Source: JBBQFI01 sp038321775
GTDB lineage: Bacteria > Verrucomicrobiota > Verrucomicrobiia > Chthoniobacterales > UBA10450
DNA length: 64,000 nt
Direction of reading: 5' to 3'
Assembly: GCA_038321775.1 (NCBI GenBank)
Contig: JBBQFI010000002.1
Location: 186,001-250,000 of the forward strand
Positions 27,112 to 35,967 of the stretch are shown piece by piece. The translations under genes and the position numbers were made by a program. Every line of letters starts with the position of its first letter. The stretch's first letter is position 1. Below the pieces are notes generated by a model that did no database searches, had not been told where the DNA came from, and saw only the letters and a list, made by a program, of their open reading frames with translations.

Positions 27112-28434
27112 GTGCTGAATTATATTTGGCTCGCACTCGTTTTACTCGCCGTCGCAATTGGCGGCTGGAACGATCGGCTCAAAGATGTCACCGACGGCGC
27201 GTTCGACGGCGCAAAGACCGCCGTTACCATCGCCCTTGGTTTGATTGGGATCATGGCGCTGTGGCTCGGAGTCATGCGTCTGGCCGAACGCGCGGGCCTT
27301 GTGCAGCGCATCGCGCGCACGCTTCGCCCGATCATGCGTCGCCTTTTCCCCGATGTGCCCGCGGATCATCCTGCGATGGGATCGATGCTGATGAACATGG
27401 CGGCGAACATGCTCGGTCTCGGCAATGCAGCAACGCCGCTCGGGCTGCGTGCGATGCGCGATCTGGAAACGTTGAACCCGCATCCCGGCAGCGCGACGAA
27501 TGCGATGTGCACATTTCTCGCGATCAACACCAGTTCCGTACAATTAATACCTACGACGGCGATTGCGATCCTTGTCGCAGCTGGATCGCATCGGCCGACC
27601 GCAATTGTCGGCACCGCGCTCATCGCCACGCTCTGCGCTGCCAGCGTCGCAATCATCTCGGTGAAATTGCTGGAAAAATTGCCGTGGTTTCAGGTGAAAC
27701 AACAGACCACGACCAAAAAAAACGAGCCGGACGCGGCGGCTGCCGTGCCGGAAGAGATTCTGTTGGTTGATAAGACGCGCGTTCCGCTCTGGCGTTCAGC
27801 CATCCTGATCGTGCTGATGATTTTCTTCACGGTTCTCTTCGCCAGGATGGTTTTCCCGCAAATTTTCAATCTGCCGGCAGATGCGACAACGAACCAAAAC
27901 GTGTTTGTCCGCTGCGTCGGCGCACTCTCGATTCTCGCGATTCCGTTTCTCCTTAGTTTTTTCCCGCTCTATGCCGCGGTGCGCGGAGTGAAGGTTTATG
28001 ATGAGTTCGTCGAAGGAGCGAAAGAAGGCTTCGGTGTGATTCTGAAAATCATTCCGTTTCTCGTCACGATGCTGGTCGCGATCAACATGTTCAAAGGCGC
28101 CGGCGGAATCGACATGCTGACGCGCGCTCTCGCGCCGGTGCTCGGGCCATTGCATTTTCCGCCGGATCTTTTGCCCATCGCATTGATGCGACCGTTGAGC
28201 GGTGGCGCAACGCTCGCGCTCTTCACCGACGTCGTGCATCGTCTGGGACCGGACAACATCGTCAGCTTGATGGCGGCAACGGTTTACGGGAGTACGGAAA
28301 CAACATTTTATGTCGCGACGGTTTATTTTGGATCGGTCGGAGTGAAACAAACGCGACATGCCATCCCGGCGGGACTACTGGCAGATGCAACCGGCGTGAT
28401 TGCGTCGGTCATTATTTGCCGGGCGGTCCTTTAA
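27112..28434 (+). CDS. SpmA-SpmB fusion, nucleoside recognition (Gate) membrane protein
   Basis: 440 residues, starting with GTG. The N-terminal half (about 1-200) looks like SpmA with GNAATPLGLRAMRDLETLNP and SSVQLIPTT. The C-terminal half (about 225-440) looks like SpmB with GAKEGFGVILKIIPFLV, RPLSGGATLALF and YGSTETTFYVATVYFGSVGVKQTRHA. Each half has a Gate domain with about four membrane helices. In sporulating bacilli SpmA and SpmB are separate spore dehydration proteins; fused homologues occur in non-sporulating Gram-negatives with unknown role, perhaps transport of a small solute. Confidence 0.88.
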   Translation: MLNYIWLALVLLAVAIGGWNDRLKDVTDGAFDGAKTAVTIALGLIGIMALWLGVMRLAERAGLVQRIARTLRPIMRRLFPDVPADHPAMGSMLMNMAANMLGLGNAATPLGLRAMRDLETLNPHPGSATNAMCTFLAINTSSVQLIPTTAIAILVAAGSHRPTAIVGTALIATLCAASVAIISVKLLEKLPWFQVKQQTTTKKNEPDAAAAVPEEILLVDKTRVPLWRSAILIVLMIFFTVLFARMVFPQIFNLPADATTNQNVFVRCVGALSILAIPFLLSFFPLYAAVRGVKVYDEFVEGAKEGFGVILKIIPFLVTMLVAINMFKGAGGIDMLTRALAPVLGPLHFPPDLLPIALMRPLSGGATLALFTDVVHRLGPDNIVSLMAATVYGSTETTFYVATVYFGSVGVKQTRHAIPAGLLADATGVIASVIICRAVL

Positions 28435-28545
28435 CAATCAGCCGACCGAGCTATCATGAGGCGCCCGGTCTGACTAACGAATAATTTAAAAATTTTTGCC
28501 TCGCCAGCCGGTAACTTGCTTTTCTATCGTCCGGTTTTCTGACCC

Positions 28546-29727
28546 ATGATTCAACGTGACTATTTGATTGTCGGCGCAGGCATCGGCGCTGCGAGTACGT
28601 GCGAAGGCCTTCGTCGCCATGACAAACGCGGCTCGGCCACGATGGTGAACGCGGAAACTTTTCATCCCTACAAACGCTGGATGCTTTCCAAGACATTCCT
28701 GCGCGAAAAACAGCCGCCGCTTAAAAAACTGCCGCTGCACGATGAGAAGTGGTACGACAAGAACAAGATCGAAGTGCGCTCGGGCACACTCGTAACGCAG
28801 TTCAATATCGACCGGCGCCTCGCGGTGTTGAGCAATGGCGAGACGATCGAGTTCAACAAAGCTTGCCTGGCCATGGGCAGCCGCGCCGTCCGTCCTCCGG
28901 TTGCGGGAGTCGGCCTCGGCAATGTGATTTATTTGCGGACGATCCGCGACGGCCTCGCCTTGCGAGAAGTCGCTGGACTCGAGAAAACCGTCATGGTGGT
29001 CGGCGGCGGCCTGCTTGCTTGTGAAGTGGCTGCGAGTTTGCGGCAGATGAAAGTGAAAGTGAGCATGATGCATCGCCATCCGTATTTGCTTAATCGCTAC
29101 CTCGATCCGGAAACAGGCGCGTGGATCACGGGTTATTTTACCAAACACGGCATCACTCTGTTGATGGGTGAAAGTTTAAACGGTTTCGAAGGCAAAACCG
29201 TTTTGCGCAACATCCAGACGAAAAGCGGCAATCGCGTCGCCGCCGGGGTCGCAGTGGTCGCGTGCGGTGCGGAACCGAATCTCGATCTGGTGCGTAATAC
29301 GCCACTCTCCGGACCGCACGGTTCGCCAGTGACCGATTACCTCGAGACGGAAGAAAAAGGCATCTACGCCATTGGCGATCTCGCTTTTTATCCCGATCGA
29401 TTAATGGGCGGTATGCGACGGCAAACGCACTGGGAAAACGCGCGCGAACAAGGCCTGGTGGCGGGTGCGAACATGACGGGAAAGAAACGGATTCGCTACG
29501 AACAGATTCCGTATTTCTGGACGGAATTTTTCGATTTGAAACTTGATTTCGTCGGCGATTTTTCCATCGCCCCCACGCGGGTGGAGCTGAGCGGCACTTA
29601 CGCGAAAAAGAAATTCACGGTGCGGTATTATCTGGGAGATCGACTCCGCGCGATTCTGCTTTGTCAGCAAAGTCAGCGCGATGTCGACACAGCGAAAACG
29701 CAGTTGCGTACGGCTCTCGGAAAATAA
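28546..29727 (+). CDS. FAD/NAD(P)-dependent oxidoreductase, ferredoxin reductase-like
   Basis: 393 residues. The FAD-binding N terminus has YLIVGAGIGAAS, the NAD(P)-binding motif is VMVVGGGLLACEVAASLR near residue 148, and the second FAD motif is IYAIGDLAFY near 276. KRWMLSKTFL is typical of rubredoxin- and ferredoxin-reductase type enzymes. The C-terminal domain (WTEFFDLKLDFVGDF) fits the same family. No ferredoxin, rubredoxin or oxygenase gene is adjacent, so its electron partner is unknown. Confidence 0.9.
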   Translation: MIQRDYLIVGAGIGAASTCEGLRRHDKRGSATMVNAETFHPYKRWMLSKTFLREKQPPLKKLPLHDEKWYDKNKIEVRSGTLVTQFNIDRRLAVLSNGETIEFNKACLAMGSRAVRPPVAGVGLGNVIYLRTIRDGLALREVAGLEKTVMVVGGGLLACEVAASLRQMKVKVSMMHRHPYLLNRYLDPETGAWITGYFTKHGITLLMGESLNGFEGKTVLRNIQTKSGNRVAAGVAVVACGAEPNLDLVRNTPLSGPHGSPVTDYLETEEKGIYAIGDLAFYPDRLMGGMRRQTHWENAREQGLVAGANMTGKKRIRYEQIPYFWTEFFDLKLDFVGDFSIAPTRVELSGTYAKKKFTVRYYLGDRLRAILLCQQSQRDVDTAKTQLRTALGK

Positions 29728-29740
29728 CCGAAAGACGCCC

Positions 29741-30229
29741 TCAATATCGCGCTTCGTCGATCTGCAACTCGCGATTACTGACGCGCGTTAGTTTCCAATC
29801 CCACGGCTTCCCCGATTGTCGGTGCCATTGAAGTTTGAAAGGCGTCGAGAGCGAATCGATCCGCTGCTTGATCTCCGCCATCACTTCATTGTCGTCGCCG
29901 TCGACTTTGACCATCGCAAGCCATGAAGCGTCGCGACCTTCCACTGAAATGGCCGGTACGATCGCGTTGATGTGCATGTTGCGAGTGAATCGCAGAATCT
30001 CGCGCATGCGCTCGAGCAGACGTTCGCGGTTATCTCCCCAATCATCCTGATAATCCTGCGCGACGGCGTCCTGAATCGCGGCAAAATCGTGCTGCTCCAC
30101 GTTTCGCAGAAAATGCGCGGTGTGAAGTTCGACCTGGTGCCCAGATTGCCAGAGCCAGAAGAGATAAATACCAACTGCGAATGCGATGATGGCACCACCA
30201 ATAAATCCCTGCCGAAATGTGAATCGCAT
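29741..30229 (-). CDS. small membrane-anchored protein, function unknown
   Basis: About 162 residues from the ATG at 30229; a TTG at 30268 would add 13 residues. A single N-terminal hydrophobic helix (GGAIIAFAVGIYLFWLW) is followed by a soluble domain, probably outside the cytoplasm, with helices then strands (LRNVEQHDFAAIQDAVAQDY near residues 45-65). The layout resembles NTF2/SnoaL-like folds, but no catalytic motif is visible. It converges on the FAD oxidoreductase gene with a 13-base gap. Confidence 0.7.
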   Translation of the reverse strand: MRFTFRQGFIGGAIIAFAVGIYLFWLWQSGHQVELHTAHFLRNVEQHDFAAIQDAVAQDYQDDWGDNRERLLERMREILRFTRNMHINAIVPAISVEGRDASWLAMVKVDGDDNEVMAEIKQRIDSLSTPFKLQWHRQSGKPWDWKLTRVSNRELQIDEARY

Positions 30230-30342
30230 TCTCGAAGCTAAATCGCCCAACCCGCTTTCCAATTCCAAATCTGGCGAGACTGGGATATCGCACTAATTCG
30301 AACGGCACGCAGCGTGCTGAATTGGGTGTGGGCTTCCCATGT

Positions 30343-30432
30343 ATGCTAACACTGGTCTCCTTCGCGCTCACCCTCGTGGCGGTACTCGGCTGCATTTGGT
30401 GGGCGTCCATGAACGATCGAGACGAAACTTAA
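30343..30432 (+). CDS. possible 29-residue single-helix membrane peptide
   Basis: An ATG at 30343 opens a 29-codon frame ending in TAA at 30430. The translation is one hydrophobic helix (LTLVSFALTLVAVLGCIWW) followed by a charged tail (MNDRDET). It ends 12 bases before the response regulator at 30445 and could be its leader or first operon member. There is no clear ribosome binding site, so chance is not excluded. Confidence 0.35.
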   Translation: MLTLVSFALTLVAVLGCIWWASMNDRDET

Positions 30433-30444
30433 ACTGCCCACGCC

Positions 30445-31254
30445 ATGCTGAATAACGAAGATTTGAAATGGCTCGCGTCCACTTCGACGGAGCTCAACGC
30501 GATGCTTCAGCAAATCTCGCGATATTCCGATCTCGCCCGACAGCATAAAGGCGAATACAACTACATCAGCCTGCTCGGCGAACGCGTTGAGCTTGCTTCA
30601 AAAACGGCGCAATCGCTCTTCGATCGAGTGACCTCGAGAATTCTCGAAGGCACGACTGGAAAAACGACTCTCGGCCCAACCCCGCATCTGCCTTCATTTA
30701 CGGTCGTTCGCTCCGCCATTGAATCTGCGCTGGCCGCCACACAGGAAAGGACTGCTCCGACGGCATTGCTGCCACAGGTGATAGCAAAACTTCCGGGACT
30801 AAAAAAATCATCTAGCGGGAGAAAAAGCCCGGACAAACAGGAAATCAAGAATCCGAGTGGAAATCGCGAACTGATTTTGATCGTGGAGGACGAAGCCCAA
30901 GTTGCTGAGCTCGCCGGTGAAATGCTCACGGGAGAAGGCTATAAAGTCATTATCGCGCACGACGGATTTGAAGCGCTCCGAATTTACGAACAAAAAGGCA
31001 AAGAAATCGGACTCGTTATTCTCGATTTTTTCCTTCCCGTCATGGATGGCGACGCCGTCTTCGACGAGTTGAAAAATTTGAATCCAGCGATCGACGTGGT
31101 TTTGAGCAGTGGCTTCGCCGAACAGGGAAAGCTTGGCAATATGCTCGCCCAAGGACTGCGCGGTTTTATTCCCAAACCTTATTCGCGAGCAAAGTTGCTG
31201 GAACAAGTTCGCTCCACACTCGATGCCGCGCGCCAGCAACCGGCAGCGCGATAA
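30445..31254 (+). CDS. response regulator with N-terminal helical domain
   Basis: 269 residues. The N-terminal 75 residues are helical and HisKA-like in spacing (MLQQISRYSDLARQHKGEYN) but have no phospho-acceptor HExR. A variable linker to about residue 145 is followed by a REC domain with LILIVEDEAQ, Asp194 in VILDFFLPVMDG and the Lys in FIPKPYS. There is no output domain. It lies 73 bases upstream of the pilT pair on the same strand, so a role in control of pilus motility is plausible. Confidence 0.85.
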   Translation: MLNNEDLKWLASTSTELNAMLQQISRYSDLARQHKGEYNYISLLGERVELASKTAQSLFDRVTSRILEGTTGKTTLGPTPHLPSFTVVRSAIESALAATQERTAPTALLPQVIAKLPGLKKSSSGRKSPDKQEIKNPSGNRELILIVEDEAQVAELAGEMLTGEGYKVIIAHDGFEALRIYEQKGKEIGLVILDFFLPVMDGDAVFDELKNLNPAIDVVLSSGFAEQGKLGNMLAQGLRGFIPKPYSRAKLLEQVRSTLDAARQQPAAR

Positions 31255-31327
31255 AATGGCCGGTGCGAAACAGGCGGAAGGATTCCGATCCGCTGGCACT
31301 GATTTAGCTTCACCATAGCAGACGCCC

Positions 31328-32410
31328 ATGGCTCGCATTGACGCTTTCTTCAAATTGATGGCCGAGCAAAAAGCTTCGGACCTCCATCTCGCCACAAATA
31401 ATCCGCCCATGCTTCGCATTAACGGCGAACTGGTGCGTGTCGATTACCCGCCTCTGCAGGACGACGACCTCAAAGCGATGGTTTACGAGATCGCGCCCGA
31501 AGGGAAGATCAAGCATTTCGAAGAAACCTCGGACGTGGATTTCGGTTACGAGGTTCCTGATCAGGCTCGCTATCGCGCCAACTTTTTCCAGCAGAAATAC
31601 GGGATCTCCGCCGTCTTCCGTTTAATTCCTTCAAAGATATTGACGGTCGAGGATCTTAATCTTCCGCCGGTCTTGAAGAAGTTTCCGATGTTGAAGAAAG
31701 GTCTGATTCTCGTCACAGGACCGACCGGTTCGGGTAAATCAACGACGCTCGCGGCGATGATCGATTACGCGAACCTGCAACGCCACGATCATATCATTAC
31801 CGTTGAAGATCCGATCGAGTTCGTGCATCGCAGCCAGAATTGCCTGGTCCAGCACCGGGAGGTTGGCGTGCATACGCGATCGTTTGCAGCTGCTTTGCGC
31901 GGTGCCTTACGTGAGGATCCGGACATTCTACTCGTTGGTGAATTGCGCGATCTCGAAACAATCGAACTCGCACTTACCGCCGCCGCCACTGGCCACCTTG
32001 TTTTTGGCACCCTGCATACTTCGAGCGCGTCTAAAGCGGTCGACCGTATTATCGATATTTTTCCCAGTGGTCAACAAAATCAGATTCGCGCGACGCTTGC
32101 GGAATCGTTGAAAGGCGTCATCGCCCAAAATCTTTTTAAGCGCATCGACAAACCGGGGCGCGTGGCCGCGCTGGAAGTTCTCGTGGTCGATATGGCGATC
32201 GCGAATCTGGTGCGCGAAGCCAAAACCCATCAAATCCCGGGCATGATTCAAGTCGGCAAGAAAAAAGGTAATCAGCCGCTCGACGACGCCATCATGGATC
32301 ATCTGCGCCACACGCGCATTTCGCCGGAAGAAGCCTACGACAAGGCGATCGATAAGAAAAAATTCCGGGCTTTCCTGAAAGAGCCGCCCTCCGACATGTC
32401 GGACGAATAG
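31328..32410 (+). CDS. type IV pilus retraction ATPase, PilT/PilU family (copy 1)
   Basis: 360 residues. It has the PilT-type N-terminal PAS-like domain with ASDLHL near residue 17, the Walker A GPTGSGKS at 131-138, the Asp box ITVEDPIEF, the Walker B DPDILLVGELRD and the His box ATGHLVFGTLHT. The C-terminal 90 residues match the PilT/PilU family, and the length is nearer PilU. PilT powers pilus retraction in the cytoplasm beneath the inner membrane. The next gene begins 9 bases later. Confidence 0.92.
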   Translation: MARIDAFFKLMAEQKASDLHLATNNPPMLRINGELVRVDYPPLQDDDLKAMVYEIAPEGKIKHFEETSDVDFGYEVPDQARYRANFFQQKYGISAVFRLIPSKILTVEDLNLPPVLKKFPMLKKGLILVTGPTGSGKSTTLAAMIDYANLQRHDHIITVEDPIEFVHRSQNCLVQHREVGVHTRSFAAALRGALREDPDILLVGELRDLETIELALTAAATGHLVFGTLHTSSASKAVDRIIDIFPSGQQNQIRATLAESLKGVIAQNLFKRIDKPGRVAALEVLVVDMAIANLVREAKTHQIPGMIQVGKKKGNQPLDDAIMDHLRHTRISPEEAYDKAIDKKKFRAFLKEPPSDMSDE

Positions 32411-32419
32411 GAGCAACTC

Positions 32420-33586
32420 ATGAGAATCCCAGACCTGGACAAAATTCTCTCCGCGATGCTGCAAACCTATGAAGGGATTTCAGATCTAAATTTTTCCATT
32501 GGCCATCCACTCCAGGTGGAAGATTTCGGCGAGCTCAAACCGGTTTTCGTCGAGCCGCCCATCGATGCGCTCACGGCCTACCAGACGGAGCAGATTGCGC
32601 TCACGCTCATGCAGGGTAACCGCCGTTTGATCTACGATTTTCTCACCGGCGGTTCATGCGATTGCAGCTATTCACTCAACGAAGAAGCGCGTTTTCGCGT
32701 CAACATTTTCAGACAGCAGGGAAATTTTTCCATCGTCATGCGAAAACTCGAGGGCGAAGTCCCGACGATAAAGAGTCTGAGCCTGCCGCGGATCTTCGAA
32801 GAAATCGCGAGGGAAAAGACCGGCCTCGTCCTCATTACCGGAGCCACCGGAAGTGGCAAGACAACGACGCTGGCTGCGATCTTGAGTGAAATCAATGAAA
32901 CGCTGCCGGTGCACGTCGTGACGCTGGAAGACCCAATCGAATTTGTGCATCCGACGCGCAAAGCCACCTTCAACCAGCGCGAGCTGGGCCACGATTTTAA
33001 CAATTACCCGAACGGCCTGCGCGCGGCGCTGCGTCAGGCCCCCAAAGTCATTCTCGTCGGTGAAATGCGTGATCGCGCCACGGTGGAAGTGGCGCTCATG
33101 GCGGCGGAGACGGGCCACCTCGTTTTGAGCACATTGCACACGGTCGACGCCGGTCAGTCGATCAACCGCATTCTTGGACTCTTCTCGTTAGGCGAAGAGC
33201 AACAACTGCGGACGCGACTCTCCGACAGTCTGCGCTATGTCGTCAGTCAGCGTCTTGTTCCGAGAGAAGGCGGCGGCCGGCAATTGATCGCGGAGATCAT
33301 GGGCAACAACTTGCGCACGAAAGAAACGGTCGCGATCGGCGAAGGCGAACATCGCAGCTTCTACGAAATCATTGAAGCCAGTTCGCCCTTTGGCTGGATG
33401 ACTTTCGATCAATCGATCCTTAATGCCTACGAGCAGGATCTCATTACCGAAGAAACCGCGCGGCTCTACGCGTCGCGCAAGGGAACAATCGCCCGCGGCA
33501 TCGATCTCATTCAAAAAGCGCGCGGTGTCGATAGCGATCTCGAATCGGGATTGCGTCTCGACCTTCCCACCAACGCCTTTCGTTAG
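32420..33586 (+). CDS. type IV pilus retraction ATPase, PilT/PilU family (copy 2)
   Basis: 388 residues, with a GGAG ribosome binding site just before ATG 32420. The Walker A is GATGSGKT at 141-148, followed by VTLEDPIEFVH, KVILVGEMRDRATVE and TGHLVLSTLHTVDAGQ. The first 40 residues are unlike copy 1 (DLNFSIGHPLQV replaces ASDLHL), so it is a diverged paralogue. The pair could form a PilT/PilU-like retraction motor. Its stop codon (TAG) lies in the word copy at 33580-33588. Confidence 0.92.
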   Translation: MRIPDLDKILSAMLQTYEGISDLNFSIGHPLQVEDFGELKPVFVEPPIDALTAYQTEQIALTLMQGNRRLIYDFLTGGSCDCSYSLNEEARFRVNIFRQQGNFSIVMRKLEGEVPTIKSLSLPRIFEEIAREKTGLVLITGATGSGKTTTLAAILSEINETLPVHVVTLEDPIEFVHPTRKATFNQRELGHDFNNYPNGLRAALRQAPKVILVGEMRDRATVEVALMAAETGHLVLSTLHTVDAGQSINRILGLFSLGEEQQLRTRLSDSLRYVVSQRLVPREGGGRQLIAEIMGNNLRTKETVAIGEGEHRSFYEIIEASSPFGWMTFDQSILNAYEQDLITEETARLYASRKGTIARGIDLIQKARGVDSDLESGLRLDLPTNAFR

Positions 33587-33588
33587 GC
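33580..33588 (+). repeat. TCGTTAGGC word providing the pilT copy 2 stop
   Basis: The word reads TTT-CGT-TAG in the frame of the upstream gene, so it gives the last Arg codon and the TAG stop at 33584-33586, 10 bases before the next start. Confidence 0.85.
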
Positions 33589-33595
33589 CTTGATT

Positions 33596-34063
33596 ATGGA
33601 ATCCGAACACGAAAGCACGTTTTTTGATGTCGATGATAACACCGCCCTCGTCTGTGTTGATCATCAGCAATATCAAAAGCTGATTGTTCCCCAGCTCATC
33701 GACACGAACTACAAAGTCCACCTCGGGCTTTACGAAGAAGACGTGCTGCTGAAATTAAAAACCTACGCCTACAACGTCGTTATCATTTACGAGAACTTCA
33801 AAGGTTCGAATTTGCAGACGAATCCGATTTTGCGCGAAATGACCAACAAGCCTGGACACGTCCGGCGCGAACATTTCGTTGTTCTGCTCAGCCAACGGTT
33901 CGCTACGAATGACGCTATGAGCGCGTTTGTGCATAGCGTCGACCAAATTGTAAACATTGCCGACCTGGCGAACTTAAAACCGGTCTTGCGGCGCGGCGTC
34001 GCCCAGTACCGAGAAACCTATCTACCGTTCTTGGAAACGTTGAAGGCGATTCAAACGGTTTGA
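33596..34063 (+). CDS. receiver-like protein of the pilT operon, no phospho-acceptor Asp
   Basis: 155 residues from ATG 33596. The pattern of alternating strands and helices (TALVCVDHQQY, VHLGLYEEDVLLKLK, NVVIIYENFKG, HFVVLLSQRF) looks like a REC fold. At the end of strand 3, where an Asp is expected, the sequence is IIYENF, so it would be a pseudo-receiver. It starts 10 bases after pilT copy 2 and likely modulates the retraction motor. The fold is my reading; no named family is recognised. The 3' end overlaps the convergent methyltransferase gene by 13 bases. Confidence 0.7.
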   Translation: MESEHESTFFDVDDNTALVCVDHQQYQKLIVPQLIDTNYKVHLGLYEEDVLLKLKTYAYNVVIIYENFKGSNLQTNPILREMTNKPGHVRREHFVVLLSQRFATNDAMSAFVHSVDQIVNIADLANLKPVLRRGVAQYRETYLPFLETLKAIQTV

Positions 34064-34764
34064 TTCGAGCTGCGGCCGCCAAGCCAGCGTCCGACCCACG
34101 TAGCCCAACCGTAAAAGCCCAGAGTCTCCAACTGCCCCGCATTCACCAGGCCATGGATCTGCGGCCTGACGATGACGTCTTTGCTACCGGGCGCGGGACA
34201 GTAATAATCGTCGATCACGACCCAGCAATTCTCCGATAAGAGATGGCCGTAAAGGTCGAGGCTCCCTTTCACGTCGCCGTCGGCGTCGATGATGAGCAGG
34301 TCGACGCTGCCGGGCGCGAGTTGCTGATTCACCGCCGCGGCGACTTCCTTATCGCGCGAAAAACCTTCGATTAACATCACCTGATCGGAGACGCCGTGTT
34401 TCGCCAGATTCTTTTTCAGATCTTTTAAAATATTTTTGGTCGGCAATCGCGGATGCTCGCACGCGCCACCCGGCTCGATGCTGATAATTCGTCGCGCGCG
34501 ACCGGAATCGCGCACGCCCCACGCCGCCGCGATCGTGCCCCCGCCGAGATACGATCCGATCTCGAGGATCGAGCCCGCAGTTGTCTTGGCGAAATAATAA
34601 ATCAGCAGCAGCACGTCGATATGCAGCATTGAATGCTTGTGCCGAATCTTTTCCAACTCACGGCTGATCGGCTCGCGCCGATATTCCAGCACCGTCTCCA
34701 TGAGGTGGAGACAAACTTGATACGAATTTTTCATGAATCCTGTTGAGTCCAATTCCGCACGCAT
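34051..34764 (-). CDS. class I SAM-dependent methyltransferase
   Basis: About 237 residues from ATG 34764; a TTG at 34779 and an ATG at 34734 are alternatives. The SAM-binding motif is ILEIGSYLGGGTI near residue 66. IISIEPGG follows motif II, and LLIIDADGDVKGSLDLYGHLL with WVVIDDYY match motif IV-VI of the Methyltransf_24 type, often sugar or small-molecule modifying. The substrate is unknown. It is divergent from the GNAT gene with 20 bases between the two starts, so a shared promoter region must lie within one or other gene. Confidence 0.82.
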   Translation of the reverse strand: MRAELDSTGFMKNSYQVCLHLMETVLEYRREPISRELEKIRHKHSMLHIDVLLLIYYFAKTTAGSILEIGSYLGGGTIAAAWGVRDSGRARRIISIEPGGACEHPRLPTKNILKDLKKNLAKHGVSDQVMLIEGFSRDKEVAAAVNQQLAPGSVDLLIIDADGDVKGSLDLYGHLLSENCWVVIDDYYCPAPGSKDVIVRPQIHGLVNAGQLETLGFYGWATWVGRWLGGRSSNQTV

Positions 34765-34784
34765 GATACTGATGAGCAACTTTT

Positions 34785-35306
34785 ATGAAGCTTATTGAGT
34801 GGCTGCGCTTCTCGTGGGATTTCGCCAACATCCCGCCGTTGGATTTGAATTTGCCCGCGCACTATGGCATCGAGCCGGCGACGGCGGAAAATGAAAAAGA
34901 ATTACGCGAAGTAATTTTGCGCTGCTTTCGTCTCGATCCCGTGTGGAGTCCGGCCCTGCATGAGACTTTGCGCATGATCGATTCCTGGATCGGCCACGCC
35001 CTCCAATCCGATCGCCACGTTTGTCTCGCGTTGCGACACGGGACACGAATCATCGGCGCTTCCGTGATTTCGCTCGATCCGGCGAATGAAAATCATCTCT
35101 CCCCGGGACCATGCATCGCGATGGAATATCGCAATCGCGGTTTCGGTTCTCACTTGCTCGAACATTCTTTCCACGTCCTACGAGAAGCGAGCGTGATGCG
35201 GGCTCTTGCGCTTACTCGAAGCAACACTTCGGTCGCGCGATTTTTGTATCCAAAATTCCAAGGCGTCTCTGCGCCGATCGATCGCACTCCGCTGCTCGCA
35301 GCGTAA
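34785..35306 (+). CDS. GNAT-family N-acetyltransferase
   Basis: 173 residues. The acetyl-CoA-binding A motif is seen as AMEYRNRGFGSHLLEHSF near residues 109-126 (R-x-x-G-x-G/A variant), with a preceding strand RIIGASVISLDP. The N terminus (IEPATAENEKELREVI) fits the first strand of the fold. The predicted role is acyl transfer to a small molecule or protein amine; the acceptor is not known. It diverges from the methyltransferase gene. Confidence 0.82.
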   Translation: MKLIEWLRFSWDFANIPPLDLNLPAHYGIEPATAENEKELREVILRCFRLDPVWSPALHETLRMIDSWIGHALQSDRHVCLALRHGTRIIGASVISLDPANENHLSPGPCIAMEYRNRGFGSHLLEHSFHVLREASVMRALALTRSNTSVARFLYPKFQGVSAPIDRTPLLAA

Positions 35307-35312
35307 GCACCT

Positions 35313-35414
35313 TTAACCTTTGCTCGCGGCCGGATATTCCGGCGGCGAGTAAACGTTGAAAGTCACGACTGGCTTTTCGGCACAGTTAATGAACCGATGT
35401 TTTGTGCCGATTTC
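35313..35414 (-). pseudogene. cupin-domain protein, C-terminal remnant
   Basis: On the minus strand a 33-codon frame ending in TAA at 35313-35315 translates as EIGTKHRFINCAEKPVVTFN then VYSPPEYPAASKG. The H-x-F-I-N...V-Y-S-P-P-E-Y-P ending is characteristic of single-domain cupins of the mannose-6-phosphate isomerase-like type. The remaining N-terminal barrel is not present in any frame upstream, where the RES toxin gene begins to end at 35503. It looks like a leftover from deletion or insertion near the toxin-antitoxin module. The spacer 35307-35502 holds nothing else convincing. Confidence 0.5.
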
Positions 35415-35502
35415 CCTAATGGCGGCGGCGTTTGGGTATCAGCCATGCGCGATGTTGAATTACCAAGGCTGGTTAGGCAATCAACTTCATGCCCGTTGGC
35501 TT

Positions 35503-35967
35503 TCAGCGCAGTCGCGGATCAAGGGTAAAACCGCTCTCCTCCTTGATCTTGATTCTCTTGAAATCTCGATGTTTCGGATTGAGCAAAAAAGTTCGCTCGA
35601 GCGGAACAACGACACTCGGCAAAGCAAGCACAGCCGACCGTTCCGATTGAATCCAGTCATCTCCGATTTTTCTCGAAATCAGCCCCGGCGGCTGGGCATT
35701 CCAACCTTTCGGCAACTTCTTCAGCTCGATCGTGGTCATGAGCGATCCGTCCCACGTAACACGAAACGCACAAAATTTGTCGCGGATCATGACCGGTTGC
35801 GTGTGCACAAGAATCTCCAACGCGGCAAGAGCGAGATTTTCGCTGCAATACACCACACGCATGCCGGCAGAATTCCAGCGACCTTCGAAAATCCGCGCGC
35901 CCTCGCCGGAGAAAGCCGACTTCGCGTGCTTTTCTTTAACGATGCGCCAGCCGACGACTGCCGCCAT
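35503..35967 (-). CDS. RES-domain toxin (NAD+ phosphorylase type)
   Basis: 154 residues with the RES-domain pattern WRIVKEKHAKSAFSGEGARIFEGRWNS, then VVYCSENLALAALEILVH, and the C-terminal SAVLALPSVVVPLERTFLLNPKHRDF. Conserved Arg (in WRI), Arg and Glu residues of RES active sites are visible. Members of the family deplete NAD+ and cause growth arrest. The ATG overlaps the stop of the upstream antitoxin by one base (TGATG), so the two are translationally coupled. Confidence 0.92.
   Translation of the reverse strand: MAAVVGWRIVKEKHAKSAFSGEGARIFEGRWNSAGMRVVYCSENLALAALEILVHTQPVMIRDKFCAFRVTWDGSLMTTIELKKLPKGWNAQPPGLISRKIGDDWIQSERSAVLALPSVVVPLERTFLLNPKHRDFKRIKIKEESGFTLDPRLR

Noticed and set aside
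28486..29148. Minus-strand frame of 220 codons opposite the FAD oxidoreductase.
   Set aside because: It has no recognisable domain; the plus strand carries clear FAD and NAD(P) motifs.
35321..35349. Hairpin CTCGC...GCGAG after the GNAT gene as a terminator.
   Set aside because: No T-run follows, and the bases are better explained as part of the cupin remnant reading frame.
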